Below are positions 53,653 to 61,221 of a stretch of DNA of 64,000 nt, piece after piece; the first letter of the stretch is position 1, and each line of letters starts with the position of its first letter. A program made the translations under genes and the position numbers. The stretch covers positions 5,518,001 to 5,582,000 of the forward strand of contig NZ_CP114413.1 in the NCBI RefSeq assembly GCF_027270315.1, in the 5' to 3' direction. The notes beneath the pieces are model-generated. The model did not search any database, was not told the origin of the DNA, and worked only from the letters and a program-made list of their open reading frames with translations. The stretch is from Streptomyces cinnabarinus (GTDB lineage: Bacteria > Actinomycetota > Actinomycetes > Streptomycetales > Streptomycetaceae).

Positions 53653-55238
53653 CACGCCTCGCCCTTCTCGTCCGCGCCCTTGTTCTCCTCGTCCTCCCGC
53701 GTCAGCGAGGAGGCGTCCTGGGGCAGCCGGAGCGTGAACACCGCACCGCCCTCGGGCGAGTTGGCGGCGGTGATCTCGCCGCCGTGGATATGGGCGTTCT
53801 CCAGGGCGATGGAGAGGCCCAGGCCACTGCCCTCGGAACGGGGGCGGGAGGCGCTCGCCTTGTAGAAGCGATCGAAGACGTGCGGCAGGACGTCCTCGGG
53901 GATACCAGGACCGTGGTCCCGTACCGCGATGACGACCGCCGCGCCCCGACCGTCCTCGGCCGCCGACTCGCGCACCGACACCCGCACCGGCGATCCGCCG
54001 TGCTTGAGCGCGTTGCCGATGAGGTTGGCCAGGATGACGTCCAGGCGGCGCGGGTCGAGCCGGGCGTGGATGCCGCGCTCGGCGTCCAGGTCGACCGCGT
54101 CCAGCCAGGCACGGGCGTCGATGCAGGCGGTGATCTGGTCGGCGACGTCCACGTCGTCCAGCACCAGACGGGCGGTGCCCGCGTCGAAGCGGGTGACCTC
54201 CATCAGGTTCTCCACCAGGGAGTTGAGGCGACGGGTCTCGCTCACCACCAGCCGGACCGCGGGCTCGATCATCGGGTCCATGGACCCGGTCTCCGCCTCC
54301 AGCTCCTCCTCCAGCACCTCCGTGACGGCGGTGATGGCGGTGAGCGGGGTGCGCAGCTCATGGCTCATGTCGGCGACGAACCGCCGTGAGGAGTCGTCCC
54401 GCGCGGCCATGTCCGCGACCCGTTTCTCCAGCGCCTCGGCGGCGTTGTTGAACGTCCGTGAGAGATCGGCCAGTTCGTCCGTCCCGGACACCCGCAGCCG
54501 GGTGTCCAGCCTGCCCTCGCCGAGCCGCCGGGCGGCGACCCCCAGCCGGTGCACGGGCTTGAGCACGGTCGTGGCGGCGGCCTGCGCGAGCAGCGCGGAG
54601 CCGATCAGGGCGAGGCCGGTGGCGATGCCCAGCGACCAGGCGAGCGAGTTGAGGTCCTTGGCCTCCGGCTCCAGGGACTTCAGCATGTAACCGGTCGGCC
54701 CGCCGCCGATCACCTTGGTCCCGGCGACCAGATACGGGATGTCGTCCTCCACCACGCGCTGCCAGTACAGGTGGTACGCGTACTTGTTGGTGGAGTTGAC
54801 CTCCTGCTCCTCGTTCACCGTCTCGCGCAGCGACTCGGGCACGTCCTTCAGCGTGAAGCCGCTCAGGCCGCCCGAACTGCCGGAGACGGTACGGCCGTCG
54901 GGGTTCTCCGCGACCAGCAGCACACTGAAGCGCTGGCTGCCGTTGGCCATCTGGTCCGCGGTGCGCTGGAGTTCGAACTGTGTCGGCCGCTCGGGCAGCA
55001 CCCCGGCCCGGTTCTGCATCTCCTGCTGGAAGTCCCGCAGCACCGCGTCCTGGGTACGGGTGAGCACCGCCTCACGGTTGAGCCAGTAGGCGATCCCGGA
55101 CGCGGACACGGCGGCGGTCAGCGCCACCAGACCGAAGACGACCACCAGACGCAGCCGCAGGCTGGTGAAACGCAGCCGTGACCAGACTCCCTTGCGAACC
55201 GCGAACCAGCCGCGGAACCCCCCTTGCGCCGATGTCAC
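53652..55238 (-). CDS. afsQ2: Sensor histidine kinase AfsQ2
   Basis: A 528-residue kinase from GTG 55238, overlapping the afsQ1 stop (GTGA). It has an N-terminal membrane segment (LRLVVVFGLVALTAAVSASGIAYWL), an extracytoplasmic sensor region, and a second membrane segment (AWSLGIATGLALIGSALLAQ). The HAMP linker (LKPVHRLGVAARRLGEGRLDTRLRVSG) leads to HisKA with FVADMSHELRTPLTAI (phospho-accepting His) and an ATPase domain with NALKHGG, DHGPGIP and GSGLGLSI. It is the partner of AfsQ1 and is linked in S. coelicolor to nitrogen and carbon signals and antibiotic control. Confidence 0.96.
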   Translation of the reverse strand: MTSAQGGFRGWFAVRKGVWSRLRFTSLRLRLVVVFGLVALTAAVSASGIAYWLNREAVLTRTQDAVLRDFQQEMQNRAGVLPERPTQFELQRTADQMANGSQRFSVLLVAENPDGRTVSGSSGGLSGFTLKDVPESLRETVNEEQEVNSTNKYAYHLYWQRVVEDDIPYLVAGTKVIGGGPTGYMLKSLEPEAKDLNSLAWSLGIATGLALIGSALLAQAAATTVLKPVHRLGVAARRLGEGRLDTRLRVSGTDELADLSRTFNNAAEALEKRVADMAARDDSSRRFVADMSHELRTPLTAITAVTEVLEEELEAETGSMDPMIEPAVRLVVSETRRLNSLVENLMEVTRFDAGTARLVLDDVDVADQITACIDARAWLDAVDLDAERGIHARLDPRRLDVILANLIGNALKHGGSPVRVSVRESAAEDGRGAAVVIAVRDHGPGIPEDVLPHVFDRFYKASASRPRSEGSGLGLSIALENAHIHGGEITAANSPEGGAVFTLRLPQDASSLTREDEENKGADEKGEA

Positions 55239-55912
55239 TGAGGCGCGTCCAGGCGGTAGCCGACACCACGGACCGTACGGATCAGCGTCGGGGACGAGGG
55301 CACGTCCTCGACCTTGGCGCGCAGCCGCTGCACACAGGCGTCGACCAGCCGGGAGTCACCGAGGTAGTCGTGCTCCCACACCAGCCGCAGCAACTGCTGC
55401 CGGGACAGCGCCTGTCCGGGCCGCCGGCTCAGCTCCAGCAGCAGCCGCAGCTCGGTCGGGGTGAGCTGGAGGTCCTCGCCGTTCTTGGTGACCGTCATCG
55501 CGGCCCGGTCGATGACCAGGCTGCCGAAGGCCGCCGCGTCGTTGGACTCCCGCTCCCCGCGCCGCAGTACGGCACGGATACGGGCGTCGAGCACCCGGCC
55601 CTGCACCGGTTTGACGACGTAGTCGTCGGCGCCGGACTCGAGCCCGACCACCACGTCGATGTCGTCGCTGCGCGCGGTGAGCAGGATGATCGGCAACTGG
55701 TCGGTGCGCCGGATACGACGGCACACCTCGAAGCCGTCGATGCCGGGCAGCATCACATCCAGCACGATCAGGTCCGGCCGCTGCTCGCGCAGCAACTTCA
55801 GGCCGTCCTCACCGGTGGCAGCAGTAGCCACCCGGTGTCCCTGGCGCGTCAGTGAGAGCTCCAGGGCCGTGCGGATGGCGTCGTCGTCCTCGATCAGCAA
55901 CAGGGAAGGCAC
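55235..55912 (-). CDS. afsQ1: Response regulator AfsQ1
   Basis: A 225-residue OmpR-type regulator; GTG 55912 gives MPSLLLIEDDDAIRTALELS and the length of the known AfsQ1. ATG 55921 is three codons upstream. The receiver domain has Asp52 in IVLDVMLPGIDG and the conserved Lys in DDYVVKPVQGR. The DNA-binding winged helix spans SNDAAAFGSLVIDRAAMTV to TVRGVGYRLD. AfsQ1 binds GTnAC-n6-GTnAC direct repeats in S. coelicolor, and one perfect match lies upstream at 56020. It controls antibiotic production, nitrogen metabolism and the divergent sigQ. Confidence 0.97.
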   Translation of the reverse strand: MPSLLLIEDDDAIRTALELSLTRQGHRVATAATGEDGLKLLREQRPDLIVLDVMLPGIDGFEVCRRIRRTDQLPIILLTARSDDIDVVVGLESGADDYVVKPVQGRVLDARIRAVLRRGERESNDAAAFGSLVIDRAAMTVTKNGEDLQLTPTELRLLLELSRRPGQALSRQQLLRLVWEHDYLGDSRLVDACVQRLRAKVEDVPSSPTLIRTVRGVGYRLDAPQ

Positions 55913-56019
55913 GGGGCTCATTCTGGCCCATGGCGCTGCGGGTTTCGACACCTGTACGGGTACGTGGCAGTAGCGCTGCGCTCTGTGACCACGCTGTGCG
56001 TCCGGTACGACGGACCCCT

Positions 56020-56035
56020 GTGACAGGTCTGTGAC
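56020..56035. promoter_or_regulatory. AfsQ1 box between afsQ1 and sigQ
   Basis: GTGAC-AGGTCT-GTGAC exactly fits the known AfsQ1 site GTnAC-n6-GTnAC. It lies 97 bases before the sigQ ATG and 108 before the afsQ1 start. Confidence 0.85.
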
Positions 56036-56131
56036 AGTCGGCGGACACGGCCATGAAGGTGCGAGGGCAAGCTTTTCGGCACAGGCAAGGAAGCAAGCCG
56101 AACACCGGAAGTCCACGACGGGGGGCGCGAG

Positions 56132-56875
56132 ATGAACACGCTGCACAGCATGAGCACCAGCGCAGTTGTCACGCGCCTGCACGACGTGCACGGGGGCCGG
56201 GGTCCGGAGAAGTCCGGTGCCGTGAGCGGGCGGGGGTGCGCTCGCGGCGCCGGGCGTCAGCACACCGCGTACATGACGGTGGTTGACGGTTTCACGGGGG
56301 AAGCGCACGGGGGAAGCGCGTACAGGGAGGACACGGGGGAGCGTCGTTCGCTGTCGGAGGCGGAGTTCACCGCCTACGTCCAGGAGCGCCGCGCCTCCCT
56401 GTACGCAACCGCCTACCACCTCACCGGTGACCGGTTCGAGGCCGAGGACCTGCTGCAGAGCGCGCTGTTCTCGACGTACCGGGCCTGGGACCGGATCAGC
56501 GACAAGGCCGCCGTCGGGGGATACCTGCGGCGGACGATGACCAATCTGCACATCAGCGCGTGGCGCCGCCGCAAGCTGAACGAGTACCCGACCGAGGAGC
56601 TGCCGGAGACGGCCGGCGACACGGACGCGATGCGCGGCACCGAGCTGCGCGCGGTCCTGTGGCAGGCGCTGGCCCGGCTGCCCGAACTCCAGCGGACGAT
56701 GCTGGTCCTGCGTTACTACGAGGGCCGTACCGACCCGGAGATCGCGGACATCCTCGACATCAGTGTCGGCACGGTGAAGTCCAGCATCTGGCGGTCGCTC
56801 CGCCGGCTGCGCGAGGACGAGGTCCTCAGCTTCGGCCGTGACGAGGAGGACGCCTTCGGCGAGCTGGTGGCCTGA
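56132..56875 (+). CDS. sigQ: ECF sigma factor SigQ (SigE-like family)
   Basis: A 247-residue protein from ATG 56132 with GGGGGGC upstream. The first 75 residues are low-complexity. Sigma region 2 follows (FTAYVQERRASLYATAYHLTGDRFEAEDLLQSALFSTYRAWDRI), with NLHISAWRRRKLNEY, then region 4 (LARLPELQRTMLVLRYYEGRTDPEIADILDISVGTVKSSIWRSLRRLRED). In S. coelicolor SigQ opposes AfsQ1/AfsQ2 effects on antibiotics and is itself an AfsQ1 target. Divergent arrangement and an AfsQ1 box between them are kept here. G-rich runs lie in its N-terminal coding part and downstream. Confidence 0.95.
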   Translation: MNTLHSMSTSAVVTRLHDVHGGRGPEKSGAVSGRGCARGAGRQHTAYMTVVDGFTGEAHGGSAYREDTGERRSLSEAEFTAYVQERRASLYATAYHLTGDRFEAEDLLQSALFSTYRAWDRISDKAAVGGYLRRTMTNLHISAWRRRKLNEYPTEELPETAGDTDAMRGTELRAVLWQALARLPELQRTMLVLRYYEGRTDPEIADILDISVGTVKSSIWRSLRRLREDEVLSFGRDEEDAFGELVA

Positions 56876-56879
56876 AGGT

Positions 56880-56975
56880 CCGGGGGGAGCAAGTAACGGG
56901 GGAGCAGTAACTGGGGGGCTCAACGGGGGTCACGGGGGACCAACGGGGGAGAGCACCACGGGGGAGCACCAAAAG
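56880..56975. repeat. Imperfect ACGGGGGAGCA-type tandem repeats
   Basis: At least seven runs of five or more G, often as ACGGGGGA followed by GCA or CCA, occur in about 95 bases after sigQ. Similar units occur at 56290-56340. G-quadruplex formation is possible. Confidence 0.5.
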
Positions 56976-56977
56976 GG

Positions 56978-57016
56978 AGCGGGACTGGAGGGCCGGGGGG
57001 TCCGTCCAGTCCCGCT
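56978..57016 (+). terminator. Terminator of sigQ
   Basis: Arms 56978-56989 and 57005-57016 (AGCGGGACTGGA and complement) form a 12-bp perfect stem with TTTCT after it. Confidence 0.75.
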
Positions 57017-57043
57017 TTCTCGTGCCTGCGCGTCGCCCGGCCG

Positions 57044-57679
57044 CTACGCGGGCGTCCGCGCCTGTACGTGGCGGCCCGCGGCGGCGTCGGTCAGGCGGCC
57101 CATCGCCTCGTCGCGGTCGCAGGCGTAGGCGCCCAGCGCGGTCTGCCGGGCCACGATCGACCGCTCCGCCCGCATCAGCCGCCAGCCCCGGCGCAGCAGG
57201 AAGGGCACCGACTTGCGGCCCTCCTTCAGATCCCGCAGGAAGCGGCGGCGGAACGTCTTCACGGGGCCGCGGCTCAGGCACAGCGCGTCGGCGAGGAGGC
57301 CCAGTTCCCGGCAGCGGGTGACGATCTCGGCCGCGAAGATGCCCTCCGCGATGAACAGCGGCGTACGGCCGATCTCGACGGGCTCCTCGCCGGTGCGGGC
57401 GCTGAGCGAGAGGTCGTAGACCGGGACCGACGTACGGCCCGTGCGGCACAGTGCCTCGATGGCCGCCACCGCCTTGTCGGCGTCCCAGGACTCGGGGTGG
57501 TCCCAGTCGATGTCGGAGCTCCCGAGCACCAGCGGCAGCGTCGGGTCGTCGCCCTCTTTGTAGAAGTCATCGAGGCGCAGCACCGGAAGCCCGGAGCGGG
57601 CCGCGAGAAGGGACTTGCCGGAGCCGGAGGGGCCGCAGAGCAGCACGACTCGGGTCGGTATGGGTGGATGGGAGCTCAC
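57044..57679 (-). CDS. Uridine kinase-like P-loop protein
   Basis: A 211-residue protein; GTG 57679 is preferred, giving SSHPPIPTRVVLLCGPSGSGKSLLAARSGL with the Walker A loop directly after a short lead. VLRLDDFYKEGDDPTLPL holds the Asp for metal binding, and WDADKAVAAIEALCRTGRTSVPVYDLSLSARTG and IFIAEGIFAAE are uridine-kinase features. It would phosphorylate uridine or cytidine, or a related small molecule. The longer frame to 57748 adds 23 unlikely residues. It is convergent with sigQ across a terminator and divergent from the secreted protein at 57808. It could complement the nucleoside salvage genes but carries no regulon motif. Confidence 0.82.
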   Translation of the reverse strand: MSSHPPIPTRVVLLCGPSGSGKSLLAARSGLPVLRLDDFYKEGDDPTLPLVLGSSDIDWDHPESWDADKAVAAIEALCRTGRTSVPVYDLSLSARTGEEPVEIGRTPLFIAEGIFAAEIVTRCRELGLLADALCLSRGPVKTFRRRFLRDLKEGRKSVPFLLRRGWRLMRAERSIVARQTALGAYACDRDEAMGRLTDAAAGRHVQARTPA

Positions 57680-57807
57680 GGAACACCAATATGACGCATT
57701 CACCTGCCGTTCATCGACTCCGCGGGTCGGCTTTGAAGCGCGCGTCACACCTCAACTACCCTTCGTGTCGACCTGATTACCCGCTGCGTCAGAAGGTGGC
57801 AGAACCG

Positions 57808-58212
57808 ATGGCCGGACAAGCGTCCCTCCCCCACACCACCGCCCGGCGTGCCCTGGCCGTCCTCGCGACCGCCGGTGCCGCCCTGGGCGCGTCCGCGACG
57901 ACGGCCGCCGCGGACGCCGAGCCGGCCCTCGACGTGGTGCGCACCCGCCCCACCTCCCTGGGCCAGATCGACCCGCAGGCGGGCCTGCAGGCGGTCACCG
58001 GCACGGTCGGCCATGTCACCGGCACGGTCGCGGGCCTGAAGCCCAACCCGCTGGCCGGGACGGGCGTCGACCCCCTGGACAACGGCGTGGGCACCCAGCT
58101 CGCCGACTTCCAGCCCCTGACCTCGCGGATGCTCACGGCGCCGGTGGCGCAGGCGCAGTCGATCGGCAGCATTCCGGTGTTGGGCCAGGCGACGGGGCTG
58201 CTGGGCGGCTGA
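57808..58212 (+). CDS. Small secreted protein, relative of the one at 51642
   Basis: A 134-residue protein from ATG 57808 with AGAAGGTGG upstream (GTG 57796 is possible). A signal peptide (TTARRALAVLATAGAALGASATTAAA) is followed by a low-complexity mature part (LGQIDPQAGLQAVTGTVGHVTGTVAGLKPNPLAG, LGQATGLLGG). It has no cysteines and no enzyme motif. It ends like the 51642 protein in a Gly/Leu-rich stretch. Role unknown; possibly a surface-associated protein. It is the last gene that looks like the conserved chromosomal backbone. Confidence 0.75.
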   Translation: MAGQASLPHTTARRALAVLATAGAALGASATTAAADAEPALDVVRTRPTSLGQIDPQAGLQAVTGTVGHVTGTVAGLKPNPLAGTGVDPLDNGVGTQLADFQPLTSRMLTAPVAQAQSIGSIPVLGQATGLLGG

Positions 58213-58233
58213 GGGCGACGGCCACGGCAGAGG

Positions 58234-58267
58234 GCCGCGCTTCCCCTGGGCGGAGGGGAGGCGCGGC
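58234..58267. terminator. Convergent terminator
   Basis: A 14-bp stem with one G-U pair, loop GGGCGG, followed by TCTTT. It separates the secreted protein gene from the convergent toxin-antitoxin operon. Confidence 0.75.
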
Positions 58268-58279
58268 TCTTTCGTCGGC

Positions 58280-58531
58280 TCAGGGGGTGCGGCCGAGGTG
58301 GGTGACGAGGATGTGGATCACGTTGTCGTCGATGACGTACAGCACTCGGTAGTCGCCGACGTGCAGGCGGCGGACGTCCTGAGATCCGTAGGGGACTGAG
58401 TGGTGCGGACGTGGTTGTGTGGCCAGCAGGTCGACGGCTTCGTAGACGGCTGCCAGGCCTGCCGGGTCGTCCTTGAGGAACCGCGTCGCCGAGTTCGTGG
58501 CGCGCGGCTCCCAGATGATCTGATAGGTCAC
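58280..58531 (-). CDS. ParE/RelE superfamily toxin
   Basis: An 83-residue protein from GTG 58531, immediately after the antitoxin stop (TAAGTG). YQIIWEPRATNSATRFLKDDPAGLAAVYEAVDLLATQPRPHHSVPYGSQDVRRLHVGDYRVLYVIDDNVIHILVTHLGR has the ParE/RelE beta-alpha pattern with the conserved R-R-L-H-V-G-D-Y-R-V-L-Y core. It would inhibit translation by mRNA cleavage, or gyrase. It is paired with the Phd/YefM-type antitoxin upstream. The gene pair borders the restriction-like module and may stabilise it. Confidence 0.9.
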   Translation of the reverse strand: MTYQIIWEPRATNSATRFLKDDPAGLAAVYEAVDLLATQPRPHHSVPYGSQDVRRLHVGDYRVLYVIDDNVIHILVTHLGRTP

Positions 58532-58780
58532 TTACCGCAGCCCCAGCATTCGGCCGACTTCCTCGTGGGGGATGCCCGGCTCAAGGGTCCCCTCCGCCTT
58601 GCGGCGCTGGAAGTCGGCGAGTGCGAGGGCGTCTTCGAAGTCCTCTATCACCTGCGGCGATACGAGAAGGGCGGCCACGTGTCCGTGGTCGGTGAGGGCG
58701 ATGGTCTCGCGCCCGTGGGCGGCGCGGCGGACCAGGTCGCCGAGCTGGGAACGGGCGGCGCTGATGGCGATCTCAACCAT
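58532..58780 (-). CDS. Phd/YefM family antitoxin
   Basis: An 82-residue protein from ATG 58780. VEIAISAARSQLGDLVRRAAHGRETIALTDHGHVAALLVSPQVIEDFEDALAL is a Phd/YefM fold: N-terminal DNA-binding and dimer part, then a C-terminal toxin-binding tail (ADFQRRKAEGTLEPGIPHEEV). It neutralises the toxin encoded directly after it and represses its own promoter. The ATG lies inside a 16-bp palindrome that is a good candidate for its own operator. No strong ribosome site is visible. Confidence 0.9.
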   Translation of the reverse strand: MVEIAISAARSQLGDLVRRAAHGRETIALTDHGHVAALLVSPQVIEDFEDALALADFQRRKAEGTLEPGIPHEEVGRMLGLR

Positions 58781-58791
58781 GTGCACATGGT
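58776..58791. promoter_or_regulatory. 16-bp palindrome over the antitoxin start codon
   Basis: ACCATGTGCACATGGT is a perfect palindrome that includes the antitoxin ATG. It may be the operator for toxin-antitoxin autoregulation, and is also within 200 bases of the divergent AIPR gene. Confidence 0.6.
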
Positions 58792-58978
58792 GGCACGAGA
58801 TTACTCTTGTGAGCAATTCATGTGACCATATGTCTATGCGGGTATGGCTGCTGCGCTGCGTTCCGGGTGTTCCGTCAAACGGAGGGAACACCTGTCGGCT
58901 GCCGGGATAGCCTCGTCGAGTGCGGCACCCGAGAGGGTGTGGTGCCTTGCGACAAGTCTGCGAAGTCGAGGGGAATCC

Positions 58979-61078
58979 GTGGCGTACCCGGTCCAGGTCC
59001 GGAACCTGCGCAGGAAGCTGATCGAGCGGTTTCGGCCATTGATCGACATGTCGGATGTCGCGGGACGGCCGGACGAGGAGCAGATGTTCCTCAGTCGTGC
59101 GGTGGCCGCCCTGGCGGTCAAGATCGAGACGGCGTGCTCTGATGAAGAGGCCGGCCGGTCCGTGATCGACAGCTCTACGGACAAGGGGATCGACGCGGTC
59201 GCGGTGCAGCAACGAGGCGACCGGCAACATGTCACCCTCGTGCAGGCGAAGTGGAGCGACAAGGGTGAGGCCGGATTCGGCGAGCATGACGCCGCCGCAC
59301 TGATGCGTGGGCTCGACTATCTGCTGGAGCTGGAGTTCCATCGCTTCGGCAGCAAGATCGACCGGCATTCGGCCGCCATAGACGGGGCGCTCAACAGTCC
59401 CTCGCCCAAGGTGACACTGGTGCTGGCGCTCGTGACCGGCACGGAACTGCACCAGAACACCAAGGACTTCCTCAATGAGGCGGTCGACAAGCACAACCTG
59501 GATGACGACCTCGTGGAACTCAAGGTCACCAACCTGCGCGATCTGCACCGGGAGATCCTGGGCGACCACGCCGAGCGGAAGGTCGACTTGGACGTACAGG
59601 TCGACGGGGTGGGAAAAATCGATTCCCCCTACACCGCCTACTACGGAACGGTCTCCGCCGAGGCGGTCGCCGGGTGGTACGACGATCACGGGCGTCACCT
59701 CACGGCGCGCAACATCCGCGACGCTCTTGACGTAAGTGACGTCAACGACAAGATCCGCGCCACCCTGGTCAAGGAGCCCGAGCACTTCTGGTATCTGAGC
59801 AACGGGATCACGCTGCTCTGCGACCGGATCCGCAAGCACGGCAAGGGCGCTCCGGTTGCGGGGGCCGGAGCTGGCTTCCGGCTGGAGGGTGCCAGCCTCA
59901 TCAACGGGGCGCAGACGGTGAGCGCTGTGCATCGCGCGATGCAGCAGAAACCGGGCAAGGCCGCCCTTGGGCGGCTTCTGGTGCGGATCATCTCCCTGGA
60001 AGACTGCCCCGAGGACTTCGGTGACCGTGTCACCGTGGCTGCCAACACCCAGAACCCCACCCAGGAGCGGGACTTCCGGTCGCGCAGGCCGGAACAGTTC
60101 GATCTCCGGCATGACTTCGCACTCTCGCTGGGCCTCCGGTACGTGATCAAGCGAGGGGAGCCCGAGCCTGCCCACGACGAGGGGTGCACGATGGAGGAGG
60201 CCGCCATTGCCCTGGCCGCTGCCCATTCTCCCGGTCTCGCCGCCCAAGCCAAGCGGGATGCGTCGGCACTGTGGGGAGTGCACACCTATCGCCAACTCTT
60301 CGGGCCGCAGCCGACCGCTCATCGAGTGTGGCGGTGTGTCCAGCTGCTGCGCGGTGTGCGGGAGGCGCTGGAGCGGGAGAAGGAGAGTGCCGTCGGTCGC
60401 CTGGCGGGCGCCGCCGCCTATGGGGACCTGCTGATCACCCATGTGCTCTACCGGGCGATGGGCGTCGCGGACCTCGATGACGAGAAGGAGGCGGACGCGG
60501 CGTGGGAGGCACGTCTGGCCGAGGTGCCGGGCCGGGTGCGGCGCGCTCTGGCCTGGATGGTGATCGTCGTTGACGGCGCCTACGGCCGCAACAGCCAGCT
60601 TCGTACAGCGGTTCAGGCCGAGGAGCGTGCCCAGCTGGTGACGGACGGCCTGTATGCCCGGGTCGTCGGTGACGAGGAGCCGCCCAGTGATGCGGACTCC
60701 AGGCTGGACCAGGAGTCCGGAACCGGTGGGCGTGTGACCAACGCGGTCTGGGTGATCGTGGACGCGGACCACCTCCAGGACGGGACGGTGCTGGAGTTCC
60801 GGCCGGTGACCGGTCCCGAGCGTAGGCAGCTGCCCCGGTGGATCGAGGAGGATCCGCTGAGGGCTCGGGCCACCTGGCAGAACAACAAGGTCAAGCCGCT
60901 TGTGTGGGCGGCGGACGGCAAGGCGTACGCGCCCTCCACACTGGTACGTCTGATGCGGCGGACGTCGATGGGCAACGACCAGCAAGTGCAGGGCACCCGG
61001 CACTGGCATGTGCCGGAGCGCGGTTCGCTGGTCGACATCGCGAAGGAGTTGAGGGAGAACGCCGACACCGGCGACTGA
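58979..61078 (+). CDS. AIPR (abortive infection phage resistance) protein with Mrr-like nuclease motif
   Basis: A 699-residue protein; GTG 58979 has GAGGGGA 5 bases upstream (ATG 58844 would add 45 residues). Near the N-terminus DKGIDAVAVQQRGDRQHVTLVQAKW gives Asp72 and Q-A-K (Gln89-x-Lys91), the pattern of Mrr-type PD-(D/E)xK nucleases. The AIPR domain follows at about 210-470 (TAYYGTVSAEAVAGWYDDHGRHLTARNIRDAL, FWYLSNGITLLCDRI, LINGAQTVSAVHRAM, VTVAANTQNPTQERDFR). AIPR proteins are linked to abortive infection and restriction islands. It precedes the methyltransferase gene by 143 bases. It probably acts as the nuclease or effector of this module. Confidence 0.88.
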   Translation: MAYPVQVRNLRRKLIERFRPLIDMSDVAGRPDEEQMFLSRAVAALAVKIETACSDEEAGRSVIDSSTDKGIDAVAVQQRGDRQHVTLVQAKWSDKGEAGFGEHDAAALMRGLDYLLELEFHRFGSKIDRHSAAIDGALNSPSPKVTLVLALVTGTELHQNTKDFLNEAVDKHNLDDDLVELKVTNLRDLHREILGDHAERKVDLDVQVDGVGKIDSPYTAYYGTVSAEAVAGWYDDHGRHLTARNIRDALDVSDVNDKIRATLVKEPEHFWYLSNGITLLCDRIRKHGKGAPVAGAGAGFRLEGASLINGAQTVSAVHRAMQQKPGKAALGRLLVRIISLEDCPEDFGDRVTVAANTQNPTQERDFRSRRPEQFDLRHDFALSLGLRYVIKRGEPEPAHDEGCTMEEAAIALAAAHSPGLAAQAKRDASALWGVHTYRQLFGPQPTAHRVWRCVQLLRGVREALEREKESAVGRLAGAAAYGDLLITHVLYRAMGVADLDDEKEADAAWEARLAEVPGRVRRALAWMVIVVDGAYGRNSQLRTAVQAEERAQLVTDGLYARVVGDEEPPSDADSRLDQESGTGGRVTNAVWVIVDADHLQDGTVLEFRPVTGPERRQLPRWIEEDPLRARATWQNNKVKPLVWAADGKAYAPSTLVRLMRRTSMGNDQQVQGTRHWHVPERGSLVDIAKELRENADTGD

Positions 61079-61221
61079 CGCGAGCGGTGGGCAGGGTTGT
61101 ACGTGTCCGGCGCGGAGCGGTGCGGAAGCGGTTCCGCGCTGGCCTAGTCTTGGGCGGTGCCGCCGGATGACCGCAGGCGGCGTTAATTGTGGCAATACGG
61201 GACAGGGTGGACGCGGGCGCG

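Noticed and set aside
58213..58979. Integration site or integrase marking an island boundary
   Set aside because: No tRNA end, att-like direct repeat or integrase seen; the island idea rests on gene content only.
58532..61195. Antitoxin frame extended to 887 codons
   Set aside because: Only the last 82 codons form the Phd/YefM protein; the rest is antisense to the AIPR gene.
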